DNA from: Kutzneria sp. 744
Lineage (GTDB): Bacteria > Actinomycetota > Actinomycetes > Mycobacteriales > Pseudonocardiaceae
DNA length: 64,000 nucleotides
Direction: 5' to 3'
Assembly: GCF_000568255.1 (NCBI RefSeq)
Contig: NZ_KK037166.1
Location: 9,207,372-9,271,371, forward strand
Each line of letters begins with the position of its first letter. Position 1 is the first letter of the stretch. Shown piece after piece: positions 8,391-17,693 of the stretch. The notes beneath the pieces were generated by a model that saw nothing but the letters and a program-made list of their open reading frames with translations, was not told where the DNA came from and did no database searches. The position numbers and the translations under genes were made by a program.

Positions 8391-9752
8391 TCAGAACTCC
8401 GTGTTGATGATGGCCTCCACCAGGGTTTCCCCGACCGGAGTCAGCGTCACGGCGTCCTCCGTGAGCCGGGCGAAGCCGCGATCGGCAAGGGAACGGAACC
8501 GGCCGGCCCACGGCTCGTCGAACAGGGAGCGGCCAAAACGGTTGCGGTGCAGGGAATCCCGCAGCGGCTGCAAGGACGTCAGCGCCATCTTGATGGCCCG
8601 GGTCTCCTGGCCCTCGGGGGAGAAGGCGGTGGCCGAGCCGAGGGGGACCCGGCCGGCCTCGACGGCGGCGGCGTAGGTCTGCCAGTTGACGTCGGTGATC
8701 GCCTCGGAGCGCCGGCAGCTGGAGCTGCCGCCGAGGCCGATGGCCACCTCGGCGTCCTGGCGGTCCTGGTCGACCATGATGGACTTCCACTTCTCCGGGC
8801 CGATTCCGCCGGACGCGAAGTACATCGTGGGATGCTCGACGTAGCCGGCGGCGCGCAGGCCCTCGGTCAGCAAGGCCCGCATCTCGTACTGCTCGTCCAG
8901 CGTCGGCCAGAAGTGGCCGTCCTTCTCCAGGCGCGCCCGGTAGCTGTCGACCTGCCAGGCCGCGGGCTTCTCGCCGGCGACACCGGTCCGCGTCTCGGCG
9001 TACGACTTGAGGTGCAACTTGGTGCACACCACCGAGTTCACGCCGGTCTCCAGCACCACGTCGAGATCGCGGCGGACGCTGTCGACGGTCTGGTCGAGCA
9101 GGCCGTACATCAGGTCGATGCTGATCCGCTCGAACCCGACCCGCTGCGCCTGGCGGATGAAGTCGACGCACATCTGGGACGTGTGCTCGCGGCCGCACAG
9201 CTTCAGCACCGGGTCGTCGAACGACTGCACGCCGCAGGACAGCTTGGTGCATCCCAAGGACGCCAACAACTCCAGCTTCTCCACCGTGAACGTGCTGGGA
9301 TCGCCCTCGAACCGAACCGTGGTGTCCGGGCCGAAGTTGAAGTGCGAACGGTAGAAGTTCAGCAGCCGGGCGATATCCGACGGCGGCAGCAGCGACGGCG
9401 TGCCGCCGAAGACGTTGAACTCGCCGATCGGCGCCGACGCCAGCGCAGGCACCTTGTCCAGCCACAGCAGGGCTTCCCGCATGTTCCAGTCGGCCCACTG
9501 GGTCAGCTTGCTCGGATCGCCCTTGACCAGCACGACCGGGTACTGGCAGAACCGGCAGCGGTAGGCGCAGGTCGGGATGTACGACCAGAGGTGGATCGGG
9601 GCGGTGTCCCGCAGCTGGAGGTCCAGGTCGGCCAGGAAGGCCTCGGGGGAGTAGTCGGGGGTGTCGCCGGGAAACACGTGCGCGCCGAAGGGATCCTGCG
9701 TCACGTACTCCAGCAGATGGGCGTTCTCCTTCTCCAACAACGCGTCCAGCAT
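8391..9752 (-). CDS. HemW/coproporphyrinogen-oxidase-like radical SAM protein
   Basis: A 453-residue radical SAM protein. Cys62, Cys66 and Cys69 (TCAYRCRFCQYP, CX3CX2C) ligate the 4Fe-4S cluster. GGTPSLLPPSDI, RFEGDPSTFT and LSCGVQSFDDPVLKLCGR are the HemN/HemW-like barrel motifs, and a C-terminal winged-helix HemN_C-like region ends in LTPVGETLVEAI. The family includes heme chaperones and class C radical methylases or cyclopropanases, so the label does not fix the reaction. Its start overlaps the stop of the double glycosyltransferase gene (TGATG at 9754-9750), so the two are co-translated. That context argues against a housekeeping heme role and for modification of a sugar or lipid made by its partner. 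Confidence 0.82.
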   Translation of the reverse strand: MLDALLEKENAHLLEYVTQDPFGAHVFPGDTPDYSPEAFLADLDLQLRDTAPIHLWSYIPTCAYRCRFCQYPVVLVKGDPSKLTQWADWNMREALLWLDKVPALASAPIGEFNVFGGTPSLLPPSDIARLLNFYRSHFNFGPDTTVRFEGDPSTFTVEKLELLASLGCTKLSCGVQSFDDPVLKLCGREHTSQMCVDFIRQAQRVGFERISIDLMYGLLDQTVDSVRRDLDVVLETGVNSVVCTKLHLKSYAETRTGVAGEKPAAWQVDSYRARLEKDGHFWPTLDEQYEMRALLTEGLRAAGYVEHPTMYFASGGIGPEKWKSIMVDQDRQDAEVAIGLGGSSSCRRSEAITDVNWQTYAAAVEAGRVPLGSATAFSPEGQETRAIKMALTSLQPLRDSLHRNRFGRSLFDEPWAGRFRSLADRGFARLTEDAVTLTPVGETLVEAIINTEF

Positions 9753-12280
9753 CAGAACACCCCGCCGTTGCCGAAATGGTTGTGGGCCTCGCCGGATTCG
9801 CGGTCCTCGCAGTAGTAGCGCACGAACTCCCGGAACCGGTCCGGCGGCACCTCGTCGAAGCAGGCCGGCAACGGCGGCGGGTGGCCGATGTCCTCGCCGA
9901 CTCCTGCCCGCAGTCGGGCGAAGATCTCGTCGGCGAACTCGAAGTACAGCCGGTACGAAGGCGTCTTGTAGACGTGGATGGGGGTGAAGTCGACGACCCG
10001 CATCTCGTCGGCGATCTCCTCGATGCGCTCGTGCAGCCGCTGGGCCAGGTCGGCGCCGAAGAACTCGATCACGTCGGCCGAGTCCAGAAGGGACGGTGTC
10101 AGCAGCAGCGGCAGGATGGTGTTCTTGGGCGTGAAGTCCTTGATGGAGAACTCCCACGCCTGCTGGGCTTCCGCCTCGGTCAGGTCGACGTCGCGGCGGC
10201 TGGCCCGCTCGGGCCGGATGTCCCGCATGACGATGATGCCGTCGTTGCCGTAGGCCCGGCCGGTGATCACCTCGTCGATGGCATGGTCGACCCGGCGCGG
10301 GTTGATCTCCACGCGCGAGGTCGGCGCGTACACGATGTCCTCGCCCGAGCCGCGGACCCGGATGCCGAAATCCCAGTCGTCGGACAGGTGGTTGACGAAG
10401 CGGCCGTTGTGCAGCTGGTAGAAGATCTCGATGCCGCCGACCTTCTCGTAGACGTCCCGGTCCACGGCGAAGCCCTTGCCGTCGGGGAAACCGCCGAACA
10501 GCGCGAAGGTCACGGCTCGGCAGCGCAGGGTGCGCTGGATCGCGTCCCACAGCCGCGGTCGCGCGGTGAAGTGCTCGGGGTTGTAGTAGTAGTCGCAGAC
10601 GCCGATGGCCGCCTTGTTGGACTCCATGGTGCGGAACAACTCGGGCAGCCAGCGCCGGTCCACCCGGCAGTCGGCGTCGGCCGACACCAGGTAGTAGCGG
10701 GTGCCGGCGGCGCGGCCGAGGCGCTTGGCCGCGAAGTCCATGCCGGCCTTGCGGGCGCAGGCCACGCCCTGCTCGGCCTCGTCGAGCAGGTGGATCTTCA
10801 GCTCCGGGTGGGCGGCGGCGAAGGCTCGGGCGATGGCCACCGTGTCGTCGGTGGAGTTGTTGTCCACCAACACGATCTCGTACAGCTCCTGGTCCAGTTC
10901 CTGGGCGAGGAGACTGTCCAGCACGGCCGGCAGGTTGTGCGCCTCGTTGAACACGGGCAGCACCACGGCCAGCCGGGCCCGGGTGGCCAGCATGTCGTCG
11001 ACCAGCTGCTCGGTCCGGTCCCGGTCGAAGTGCTCGCGACCGATCCGGTGGTTGTGTTCCGCCATGCGGGCACGCTTCCCTTCGTCCAGCAGCAGTTCGG
11101 CGACGCTGTCCACAAAGGACTGGTCCGGCAGGTCGGCGGTCAGCATCGGGGCCCGGCAGCCGAGATGCCCGTACACCGTGTGGTACAGCTCGTAGTCGCT
11201 GGTCAGGTAGGGCACCCCGGAGGCGATGGCCTCGCCGATCGGGTTGCCGTAGCTCTCGTAGTCGTACGAGGTGAGGAACGAGGCCAGGGTGGCCTCGGCC
11301 AACAGGTCCCGGATCGAGTAGGCTCGCCCGGTCCGCACCTCGCGCGGGGCCAGCCGGCCGCCGAACACCACCCGGTCGGCCACGCCGAGATCGGCGGCCA
11401 GCCGTCTCAGCTTCGCGTGCTCGGTGGGATCCTCCAGGGGATCGCCGGCCACGAACAGATACACGCCCGGCAGCCGCGCGATCAGGTGCAGGTCGCGGTC
11501 GATGCGTTTCTGCGGGATCACCCGGGTGCAGCGGGCGATCAGCGGGGCGCCGGCGGGAATGCCGAAGTGCGGCCGAAAACCGGGGTCGGGCCGGGTCGGC
11601 GAGTGGTCGAAGGTGTTGGGCAGCACCGCGATGTCGTGCAGCCCGGGCGCCCAGGAGAGCGTTTTCCGCCTGGCCTCGTCGTGCAGGGCCACGTACTGGA
11701 TGTGCGGCGAGTCGACCGGCGGCACGGCGTGCGGATACGGGTCCCGGCCGTACTTCCCGGTGCCGGGCTCGCTCTGCCACATCAGGTCGTGGTCACGCCA
11801 GAGCACGAAGCGCCCCAGGCCCTCTTCCCGCCCGTAGCGCTCGATCGCCTGGTACAAGGCCTTGGTGTAGGTGATGTTCTCCGGCAGGGTGCCGTTCTCC
11901 ACCACCACGAACGTCACGCCGGCCCGCCGCCAGGCCGCCACGATCCGGTCCGCCACCGCCACGGCCAGCGCCTCGACCCTGGGCAGTAGCTCGGAACGGC
12001 CGGCGCCGACCACCTCGCGCAGCACGTCGGCGACGAATTCCCCGTGGTATCCCTCGATTCCCGCCAGATCCGGCCGGTCGAGCCGCACCCAGTCCGGCAG
12101 CGCCGAGGACTCTTCCCGGTAGGGCCGGAAGAAGGCGTTCTTGTCGGCCTTGATGTCGTAGCCCAGATCGAGGTGCACGCGGTGGCCGCGGTCGCGGAAC
12201 ACCGATGCCGTCTTCACGAACTCGACCACGAGTCCGGAGATCGGGGTCGCGTCGAACGAGATTCCCCACAGCACCGACAT
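9752..12280 (-). CDS. double glycosyltransferase: GT4 domain fused to GT2 domain
   Basis: An 842-residue cytoplasmic protein with two complete-looking glycosyltransferase domains. Residues 1-430 are a GT-B fold of the GT4 type: a donor-site segment LIARCTRVIPQKRIDRDL near 247-264 and the EX7E motif with Glu342 and Glu350 (YESYGNPIGE). From about 436 a GT-A/GT2 domain begins (RLAVVLPVFNEAHNLP), with VLVDNNSTDDT and the metal-binding Asp535-Ala-Asp537. A tail of about 200 residues (including FTPKNTILPLLLTPSLL) belongs to neither domain and is of unknown role. One chain could add two sugars in sequence. It is followed, with one base of overlap, by a radical SAM gene. I do not recognise a named homologue. 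Confidence 0.85.
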   Translation of the reverse strand: MSVLWGISFDATPISGLVVEFVKTASVFRDRGHRVHLDLGYDIKADKNAFFRPYREESSALPDWVRLDRPDLAGIEGYHGEFVADVLREVVGAGRSELLPRVEALAVAVADRIVAAWRRAGVTFVVVENGTLPENITYTKALYQAIERYGREEGLGRFVLWRDHDLMWQSEPGTGKYGRDPYPHAVPPVDSPHIQYVALHDEARRKTLSWAPGLHDIAVLPNTFDHSPTRPDPGFRPHFGIPAGAPLIARCTRVIPQKRIDRDLHLIARLPGVYLFVAGDPLEDPTEHAKLRRLAADLGVADRVVFGGRLAPREVRTGRAYSIRDLLAEATLASFLTSYDYESYGNPIGEAIASGVPYLTSDYELYHTVYGHLGCRAPMLTADLPDQSFVDSVAELLLDEGKRARMAEHNHRIGREHFDRDRTEQLVDDMLATRARLAVVLPVFNEAHNLPAVLDSLLAQELDQELYEIVLVDNNSTDDTVAIARAFAAAHPELKIHLLDEAEQGVACARKAGMDFAAKRLGRAAGTRYYLVSADADCRVDRRWLPELFRTMESNKAAIGVCDYYYNPEHFTARPRLWDAIQRTLRCRAVTFALFGGFPDGKGFAVDRDVYEKVGGIEIFYQLHNGRFVNHLSDDWDFGIRVRGSGEDIVYAPTSRVEINPRRVDHAIDEVITGRAYGNDGIIVMRDIRPERASRRDVDLTEAEAQQAWEFSIKDFTPKNTILPLLLTPSLLDSADVIEFFGADLAQRLHERIEEIADEMRVVDFTPIHVYKTPSYRLYFEFADEIFARLRAGVGEDIGHPPPLPACFDEVPPDRFREFVRYYCEDRESGEAHNHFGNGGVF

Positions 12281-12556
12281 ACACCTGACGCTAACCCGGT
12301 CACGGGTCCGGAAGACCGGTCAGGCGGCCAGGTCTGCCCGGACTTGCCTCAGGCGCTGCGGGTCCGCCGGGCCAGGACTACGATGTGCCGGCTGTCGCCC
12401 CAGCGTGGAGGCTGCGCCGACCTGGACCGCCGGGGCCAATCATGGTGACGAGTCGGTGGTGGAAGTGCAGCCGGTAGAGCCGGTGACAAGGGCAGGAAAC
12501 CACCATTCGGTGGGTCAGCGAGCGGGACCGACCGGTGGTGAGTGAGAGTATGCGGC

Positions 12557-13687
12557 GTGACTACGTGGTACCGGCCGATGCGGGCCCGCGGCATGCACGA
12601 GGTGCACCGGGTGTCGACCCCGCTGGAGTTGTTCTTCGACCTCTGTTTCGTCGTCGCCGTCTCGCAGGCGGCGGCGCAGCTGCACCACGCGCTGGGCAGC
12701 GACCACCCGGGCACCGGGGTGCTGCACTACGCGATGATCTTCTACGCCATCTGGTGGGCGTGGATGAACTTCACCTGGTTCGCCACCGCCTACGACACCG
12801 ACGACGGCGTCTACCGGGCCACCACGCTGGTGCAGATCACCGGCGTGCTGATCATGGCGGCCGGCGTGCAGCGGGCGTTCGAGAACGACTGGCGGATCGT
12901 CATCGCCGGCTACGTGGTGATGCGGCTGGCCATGGTCAGCCAGTGGCTGCGCGCGGCCAAGTCCGACCCCGGACGTCGTCGGACCGCGCTGCGCTACGCC
13001 GTCGGCATCTTCGTGCTCCAGCTGCTGTGGCTGACCCTGCCGCTGCTGCCGGTGTGGGTGTTCGTGGTGTTCGCCCTGCTGGAGATGGCCGTCCCGATCT
13101 GGGCCGAGCACACCACGCCGACCACCTGGCACCCGCACCACATCACCGAGCGGTACAGCCTGTTCACGCTGATCGTGCTGGGCGAGTCGGTGCTGGCCGC
13201 GACCGCGGCCACACAGGCGGCGCTGGACTCGGGCACCGGCATCGCCGACCTGGCCGTGCTGGCCGCGAGCGGGCTGCTGATCGTGTTCGGCATGTGGTGG
13301 CTGTACTTCGACCGGCCCGCCTCCTACCTGCTGACGTCGCTGCGCACGTCGCTCATCTGGGGCTACAGCCACTACCTGGTCTTCGCCTCGGCCGCGGCGG
13401 TCGGCGCCGGGCTGGAGGAGGCGGTGGAGGCCCACGACCACATCGGCTGGGCCATCGCCGTGCCGGTGGCCGTCTACGTGCTGAGCGCCTGGGCGCTCCA
13501 GGTCCGGCCGCGCAAGGAGTACGTGCTGGACGCCGTGCACCTGGGGGCGGCGGCACTGATCCTGCTCACGCCGCTGACACCGTGGGCGGTGCCGGCCACG
13601 GCGGTGGTGGTCGTGCTGCTGGTCGTGTTCAGCCTGCTGCTGGGGCGGCCGTCGAATCTCGAACCACCACAGCTGTTGGAATCGTGA
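12557..13687 (+). CDS. low-temperature-requirement A (LtrA) family membrane protein
   Basis: A 376-residue polytopic membrane protein. The N terminus HRVSTPLELFFDLCFVVAVSQ and the later ITERYSLFTLIVLGESVL are diagnostic of the LtrA family; about nine to eleven hydrophobic helices follow. The name comes from a Listeria mutant and the molecular function is not established. I chose the GTG at 12557 (MTTWYRPMRARG), which has GAGAG at 12545-12549 upstream; a GTG at 12542 is possible. The 276 base gap upstream holds no gene. The 3' end overlaps the convergent LacI gene by 59 bases. Confidence 0.87.
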   Translation: MTTWYRPMRARGMHEVHRVSTPLELFFDLCFVVAVSQAAAQLHHALGSDHPGTGVLHYAMIFYAIWWAWMNFTWFATAYDTDDGVYRATTLVQITGVLIMAAGVQRAFENDWRIVIAGYVVMRLAMVSQWLRAAKSDPGRRRTALRYAVGIFVLQLLWLTLPLLPVWVFVVFALLEMAVPIWAEHTTPTTWHPHHITERYSLFTLIVLGESVLAATAATQAALDSGTGIADLAVLAASGLLIVFGMWWLYFDRPASYLLTSLRTSLIWGYSHYLVFASAAAVGAGLEEAVEAHDHIGWAIAVPVAVYVLSAWALQVRPRKEYVLDAVHLGAAALILLTPLTPWAVPATAVVVVLLVVFSLLLGRPSNLEPPQLLES

Positions 13688-14657
13688 CCACTGTCTGCGG
13701 GTCGGCCGGGCCGAACGCCAGCTCGATGGCCTTGCGGCCGATCTCCTCCAGCGGCACGTGCACCGTCGTCAGGTTCGGCCACACGTCGACGGCGGTCGGC
13801 AGGTTGTCGTAGCCGGCAACGGACACGTCGTCCGGCACGCTCCGCCCGGCCGCCCGCAGCGCGCTCACGGCCCCCGCCGCGACAAGGTCGTTGGCCGCCA
13901 GCACGGCCGTGAAATCGCGGCCGGCGGCCAGCAGCCGCTCCACCGCCTCGCGGCCGGCCTGCCGGCTGAAGTCGCCGTGCACCACCAGGTTCTCGTCCGC
14001 CTCGACGCCGAAGTCGGCCAGCGCCCGGCGGAAGCCGGCCAGCCGGGCGGTCGTGGTGGTGCGGCCGTCCGGGCCGGTGACGTAGGCGATGCGCCGGTGG
14101 CCCAGCTCGACCAGGTGCCGGGTGATCGCCGCCGACCCGCCCTCGTTGTCGATCTCCACCACGTGGCCGGGCGCGTCCTCACCGGGGGAGGGCCGCCCGC
14201 ACAGCACCATGCGCGTCCCGGTGGTGAGCATGCCCTTGGCCCGCGTGGTCGCGGCCGCCCGGTACTCCTCGTCCTCGGGCGCCGCGCCGACCAGGATCAC
14301 CGCGTCGGCCCGGTGCCCGCGCAGCAGGTCCAGGAACGCGAATTCCTGCTCGGCGTCGCCCTCGGAGTTGCAGATCACCGACAGCCGGCTGGTCTCCGCC
14401 GCCGCGCCCTGGATGCCACGGGCGATGCCGGCGAAGAACGGGTCGGAGGCGTCGTTGAGGACCACGCCGACGATGCCGCTGGTGGCGTGCAGCAGGGCCC
14501 GAGCGTGCGCGTTGACCACGTAGTCCAGCTCGCGCACGGCTTTCTCGACCCGCTGCCGCGTGCTCTCCGCGACCGGGTAGTTGCCGTTGAGCACGCGGGA
14601 CACCGTGGCCGGCGACACGCCCGCGCGGGCGGCGACCTCGACCAGCGTGACGGGCAT
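13629..14657 (-). CDS. LacI family transcriptional regulator
   Basis: A 342-residue sugar-type repressor. The LacI helix-turn-helix is at residues 4-24 (TLVEVAARAGVSPATVSRVL), followed by the hinge helix and a periplasmic-binding-protein-like effector domain ending VVVRDSTA. It is the last gene of a four-gene operon (oxidoreductase, DUF993 aldolase-like, isomerase, repressor), 23 bases after the isomerase. The matching LacI-type operator lies upstream of the first gene, so it probably autoregulates the whole operon in response to the sugar the operon degrades. Confidence 0.9.
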   Translation of the reverse strand: MPVTLVEVAARAGVSPATVSRVLNGNYPVAESTRQRVEKAVRELDYVVNAHARALLHATSGIVGVVLNDASDPFFAGIARGIQGAAAETSRLSVICNSEGDAEQEFAFLDLLRGHRADAVILVGAAPEDEEYRAAATTRAKGMLTTGTRMVLCGRPSPGEDAPGHVVEIDNEGGSAAITRHLVELGHRRIAYVTGPDGRTTTTARLAGFRRALADFGVEADENLVVHGDFSRQAGREAVERLLAAGRDFTAVLAANDLVAAGAVSALRAAGRSVPDDVSVAGYDNLPTAVDVWPNLTTVHVPLEEIGRKAIELAFGPADPQTVVTIPTAVVVRDSTAAPAAG

Positions 14658-14680
14658 GCGGACCCCCGGTTTCGTCCTGT

Positions 14681-15502
14681 TCAGACCAGGTGATCACGGT
14701 ATCGCTGAACGACCTCGGCAAGCACCTCGGCCCCGTTGCGTTCCCGCATGGCGGCGTTGAATATCTCGACCTCGACCGGGCCGTCGTGGCCGGTGGCGTC
14801 CACTTTCTCGCGGATCTCCCGCAGCGGGACGTGGCCGTCGCCGAGTTGGCCGCGGCCCAGCAGCACGCCCTCGGGCAGCGGGGTGATCCAGTCCGCGACC
14901 TGGAACAGCGCGATGCGGCCGGCCGCGCCGGCCCGGCGGATCTGCTCGTCCAGGTCGGGCTCCCACCAGCAGTGGTAGGTGTCCACGACCACGCCGACCT
15001 GCTCCCGGGGGAACGGCAACACCAGGTCGATGGCCTGGCCCAGGGTGGAGACGACGCAGCGGTCGGAGCAGAACATCGGGTGCAGCGGCTCGATGGCCAG
15101 CGTGACCTTGCGTTCCCCGGCGTACGGCGCCAGCTCGGCCAGCGCGTCGGCCACCCGGGCCCGCGCGCCCTTGAGGTCCTTGTCCGGCAGCCCGCCGGAG
15201 ACGAGGACCAGTACTGGGCTGTTCAGTTCAGCTGCCTCGTCGATCGCCCGGCGGTTGTCGTCCAGCGCTTTCACGCGCTGCGCGGGCTCCGCGACGGTGT
15301 AGAAGCCGCCCCGACACAGGCTGGTGACCTTGAGCCCGGCCTCCCGTATCAACCTCGCCGCTTTGTGAAGGCCATAAGCCTCCACCGGCTCGCGCCAGGG
15401 GGCGATGCCCGGCACGCCGGCGTCGACGCAGCCGGCGACCAGCTCCTCCAACGACCACTGCTTGATCGTCTCGCTGTTGATGCTGAGCCGGGCGAGGGTC
15501 AT
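14681..15502 (-). CDS. sugar phosphate isomerase/epimerase (xylose isomerase-like TIM barrel)
   Basis: A 273-residue AP-endonuclease-2-type TIM barrel. Acidic and His ligands are visible in IEPLHPMFCSDRC, VGVVVDTYHCWWEPDL and PVEVEIFNAAM, matching sugar isomerase/epimerases such as those in inositol or keto-sugar pathways. The substrate is not identifiable. The ATG at 15502 overlaps the stop of the DUF993 gene by four bases. Confidence 0.85.
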   Translation of the reverse strand: MTLARLSINSETIKQWSLEELVAGCVDAGVPGIAPWREPVEAYGLHKAARLIREAGLKVTSLCRGGFYTVAEPAQRVKALDDNRRAIDEAAELNSPVLVLVSGGLPDKDLKGARARVADALAELAPYAGERKVTLAIEPLHPMFCSDRCVVSTLGQAIDLVLPFPREQVGVVVDTYHCWWEPDLDEQIRRAGAAGRIALFQVADWITPLPEGVLLGRGQLGDGHVPLREIREKVDATGHDGPVEVEIFNAAMRERNGAEVLAEVVQRYRDHLV

Positions 15503-16527
15503 AGCAGCGCCACCCGGCTCGCGGCCAACTCCGGGTCGGCGAACAGGTCCAGCTCGGCGGCCAGTTCGTAGCAGCGCACCAGATGTTCGCGCGACCGTGC
15601 CGTCTCCAGGCCGCCGATCATGCTGAAGTGGTCCTGGTGGCCGCCGAGCCAGGCCAGGAACACCACGCCCGTCTTGTAGAACCGGGTCGGCGTCTCGAAC
15701 ACGTGGCGGGCCAACGGAACCGTGGGCTCCAGCCGGGCCAGGAAGCCCTCGGTGTCGCCGTCGTCCAGCCGGCCCATCGCCCGCTCGGCCACCATGGCCA
15801 GCGGGTCGAAGATGCCGAGAAGGGCGTCGCTGTGGCCGTGCTCGTCGCCGGCGATCAGCCGGGGGTAGTTGAAGTCGTCGCCGGTGTAGCAGCGCACGCC
15901 CTGAGGCAGCCGTCGCCGCAGCTGGATCTCGCGTTCGGCGTCCAGCAAGGAGATCTTCACGCCGTCGATGCGCTCGGCGTTGGCCTCGATCACCGACAGG
16001 AACGTCTCGGTGGCCTTGTCCAGGTCCTCGCTGCCCCAGTAGCCGGCCAGCGCCGGATCGAACATCGGGCCCAGCCAGTGCAGGATCGCCTTGTCCGACA
16101 ACTGGCCCAGCAGCCAGCCGTACACCTCGTGGTAGTCGTCGGCATCCCGGGCCAGCGCGGTGAGCTGCCGGCTGGCCATCACGATCGGTTGCGCCCCAGC
16201 GGCTTCCACCACCGACAGCTGTTCGGTGTACGCGGCGATCACTTCGTCCAGAGTGGACGGTGGTGCGGTCAGCTGGTCGGTGCCGGCGCCGCAGGCGATC
16301 AGGCCGCCTTCGGCGGCGGCGTCCGCGGCGCTGCGCCGGATCAGCTCGGCCGCGGTCGCCCAGTTCAGGCCCATGCCCCGCTGTGCCGTGTCCATCGCCT
16401 CGGCCACGCCCAGCCCCAGCCGCCAGAGATGGCGGCGGAAGGCCAGTGTGGCGTCCCAGTCCACTTTGGTGTTGTCGTCGGGATCGGCGACGACGTGCGC
16501 GGCGGCGAAGATGACCCGGCTGTTCAC
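15499..16527 (-). CDS. DUF993 family protein (dihydrodipicolinate-synthase-like)
   Basis: A 342-residue class I aldolase-like TIM barrel of the DUF993 family. The N terminus (SRVIFAAAHVVADP) is followed by EAMDTAQRGMGLNW and DGVKISLLDAEREIQLR, where the Lys of VKIS is in the position of the Schiff-base Lys of DHDPS-like enzymes (inference). Members co-occur with Gfo/Idh/MocA oxidoreductases and sugar isomerases, exactly as here. The GTG start at 16527 overlaps the upstream TGA by four bases (GTGA). A longer open frame reaches 16722 but runs antiparallel through the neighbouring gene's sequence with low-complexity translation. Confidence 0.83.
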   Translation of the reverse strand: MNSRVIFAAAHVVADPDDNTKVDWDATLAFRRHLWRLGLGVAEAMDTAQRGMGLNWATAAELIRRSAADAAAEGGLIACGAGTDQLTAPPSTLDEVIAAYTEQLSVVEAAGAQPIVMASRQLTALARDADDYHEVYGWLLGQLSDKAILHWLGPMFDPALAGYWGSEDLDKATETFLSVIEANAERIDGVKISLLDAEREIQLRRRLPQGVRCYTGDDFNYPRLIAGDEHGHSDALLGIFDPLAMVAERAMGRLDDGDTEGFLARLEPTVPLARHVFETPTRFYKTGVVFLAWLGGHQDHFSMIGGLETARSREHLVRCYELAAELDLFADPELAASRVALL

Positions 16528-17675
16528 AGCGTCAGCTCCGGGACGTCGATGCGACGGCCCTCGGCGGCGGACCGAAGGCCCAGCTCCGCCAGTTGCACGC
16601 CCCGCGCGCCGGCCAACAGGTCCCAGTGCCACGGCTCGTCCAGCACCACGTGGCGGAGGAACAGTTCCCACTGCTCCTTGAAGCCGTTGTCGAACTCGGT
16701 GTTGTCCGGGACTTCCTGCCACTGCGCGCGAAAGTCCACGGGGGAGGGGAGATCGGGGTTCCAGACCGCCTTCGGCGTGATCGAACGGTGCTGCACGCGG
16801 CAGTGCCGCAGGCCGGCGACGGCGCTGCCCTCGGTGCCGTCCACATGGAACTCGACGAGCTCGTCCCGGTTGACGCGGGTGGCCCAGGAGGAGTTGATCT
16901 GCGCCACGATTCCGTTGTCCAGCTGGAAGATCCCGTACGCGGCGTCGTCGGCGGTGGCCTCGTAGGCGTTGCCCCGCTCGTCCACGCGCTGCGGGATGTG
17001 GGTCGCGGTAAGCGCTTGCACGCTGCGGACCGGGCCGAAGATCTCGCGCAACACGTACTGCCAGTGGCAGAACATGTCGAGCACGATGCCGCCGCCCTGG
17101 TCGGCCCGGTAGTTCCAGGACGGGCGCTGCGCCGGCTGCCAGTCGCCCTCGAACACCCAGTAGCCGAACTCGCCGCGCACCGACAGGATCCGCCCGAAGA
17201 AGCCGCCGTCCACCAGCCGCTTGAGCTTGCGCAGCCCGGGCAGGAACAGCTTGTCCTGCACCACACCGGTTTTCACGCCGGCCTCGGCCGCCGTGCGGGC
17301 CAGTAGGAGGGCGTCGTCCAGGGACTCGGCGGTCGGCTTCTCGCAGTAGATGTGCTTGCCGGCGGCGATCGCCGCCAGCACGCCCTCCTTGCGGGCGGAG
17401 GTGACCGAGGCGTCGAAGTAGACCTCCACGTCCGGCTCGGCCAGCGCCTTGGCCACGTCGGTGGTCCAGCGGTCGATGCCGTGGCGCTCGGCGAGCGCCC
17501 GGATCCGGTCCTCGTCGCGTCCGATGAGGACCGGCTCCGGCCAGATCACCGTGCCGTCGCTGGTGGTCAGGCCGCCTTGGTCCCGAATGGCCAGCACGGA
17601 GCGGAGCAGATGCTGGTTGTAGCCCATCCGCCCGGTCACCCCGTTCATGGCCACCCCGACGGTCCTCCGCGCCAC
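16524..17675 (-). CDS. Gfo/Idh/MocA family NAD(P)-dependent oxidoreductase
   Basis: A 383-residue dehydrogenase with an N-terminal Rossmann fold (VGVAMNGVTGRMG) and the family motif GKHIYCEKPTAES, whose EKP Lys is catalytic in the family. The C-terminal alpha/beta domain carries the expected GGGIVLDMFCHW His block. It presumably oxidises a sugar or cyclitol as the first step of the operon pathway. It is the first gene of the LacI operon, with an operator-like palindrome 18 bases upstream of the start. Confidence 0.88.
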   Translation of the reverse strand: MARRTVGVAMNGVTGRMGYNQHLLRSVLAIRDQGGLTTSDGTVIWPEPVLIGRDEDRIRALAERHGIDRWTTDVAKALAEPDVEVYFDASVTSARKEGVLAAIAAGKHIYCEKPTAESLDDALLLARTAAEAGVKTGVVQDKLFLPGLRKLKRLVDGGFFGRILSVRGEFGYWVFEGDWQPAQRPSWNYRADQGGGIVLDMFCHWQYVLREIFGPVRSVQALTATHIPQRVDERGNAYEATADDAAYGIFQLDNGIVAQINSSWATRVNRDELVEFHVDGTEGSAVAGLRHCRVQHRSITPKAVWNPDLPSPVDFRAQWQEVPDNTEFDNGFKEQWELFLRHVVLDEPWHWDLLAGARGVQLAELGLRSAAEGRRIDVPELTL

Positions 17676-17693
17676 AGCGCCACCTCCGCGTGA

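Noticed and set aside
12281-12556. Gene or operator in the gap before the LtrA gene
   Set aside because: Only weak, interrupted GGTGG/CCACC complementarity is visible and no protein-like frame; nothing supportable.
16527-16722. Longer N terminus for the DUF993 protein
   Set aside because: The extra 65 residues are Gly/Arg/Pro low complexity and antiparallel to the neighbouring oxidoreductase reading frame; the GTGA overlap at 16524-16527 is the natural start.
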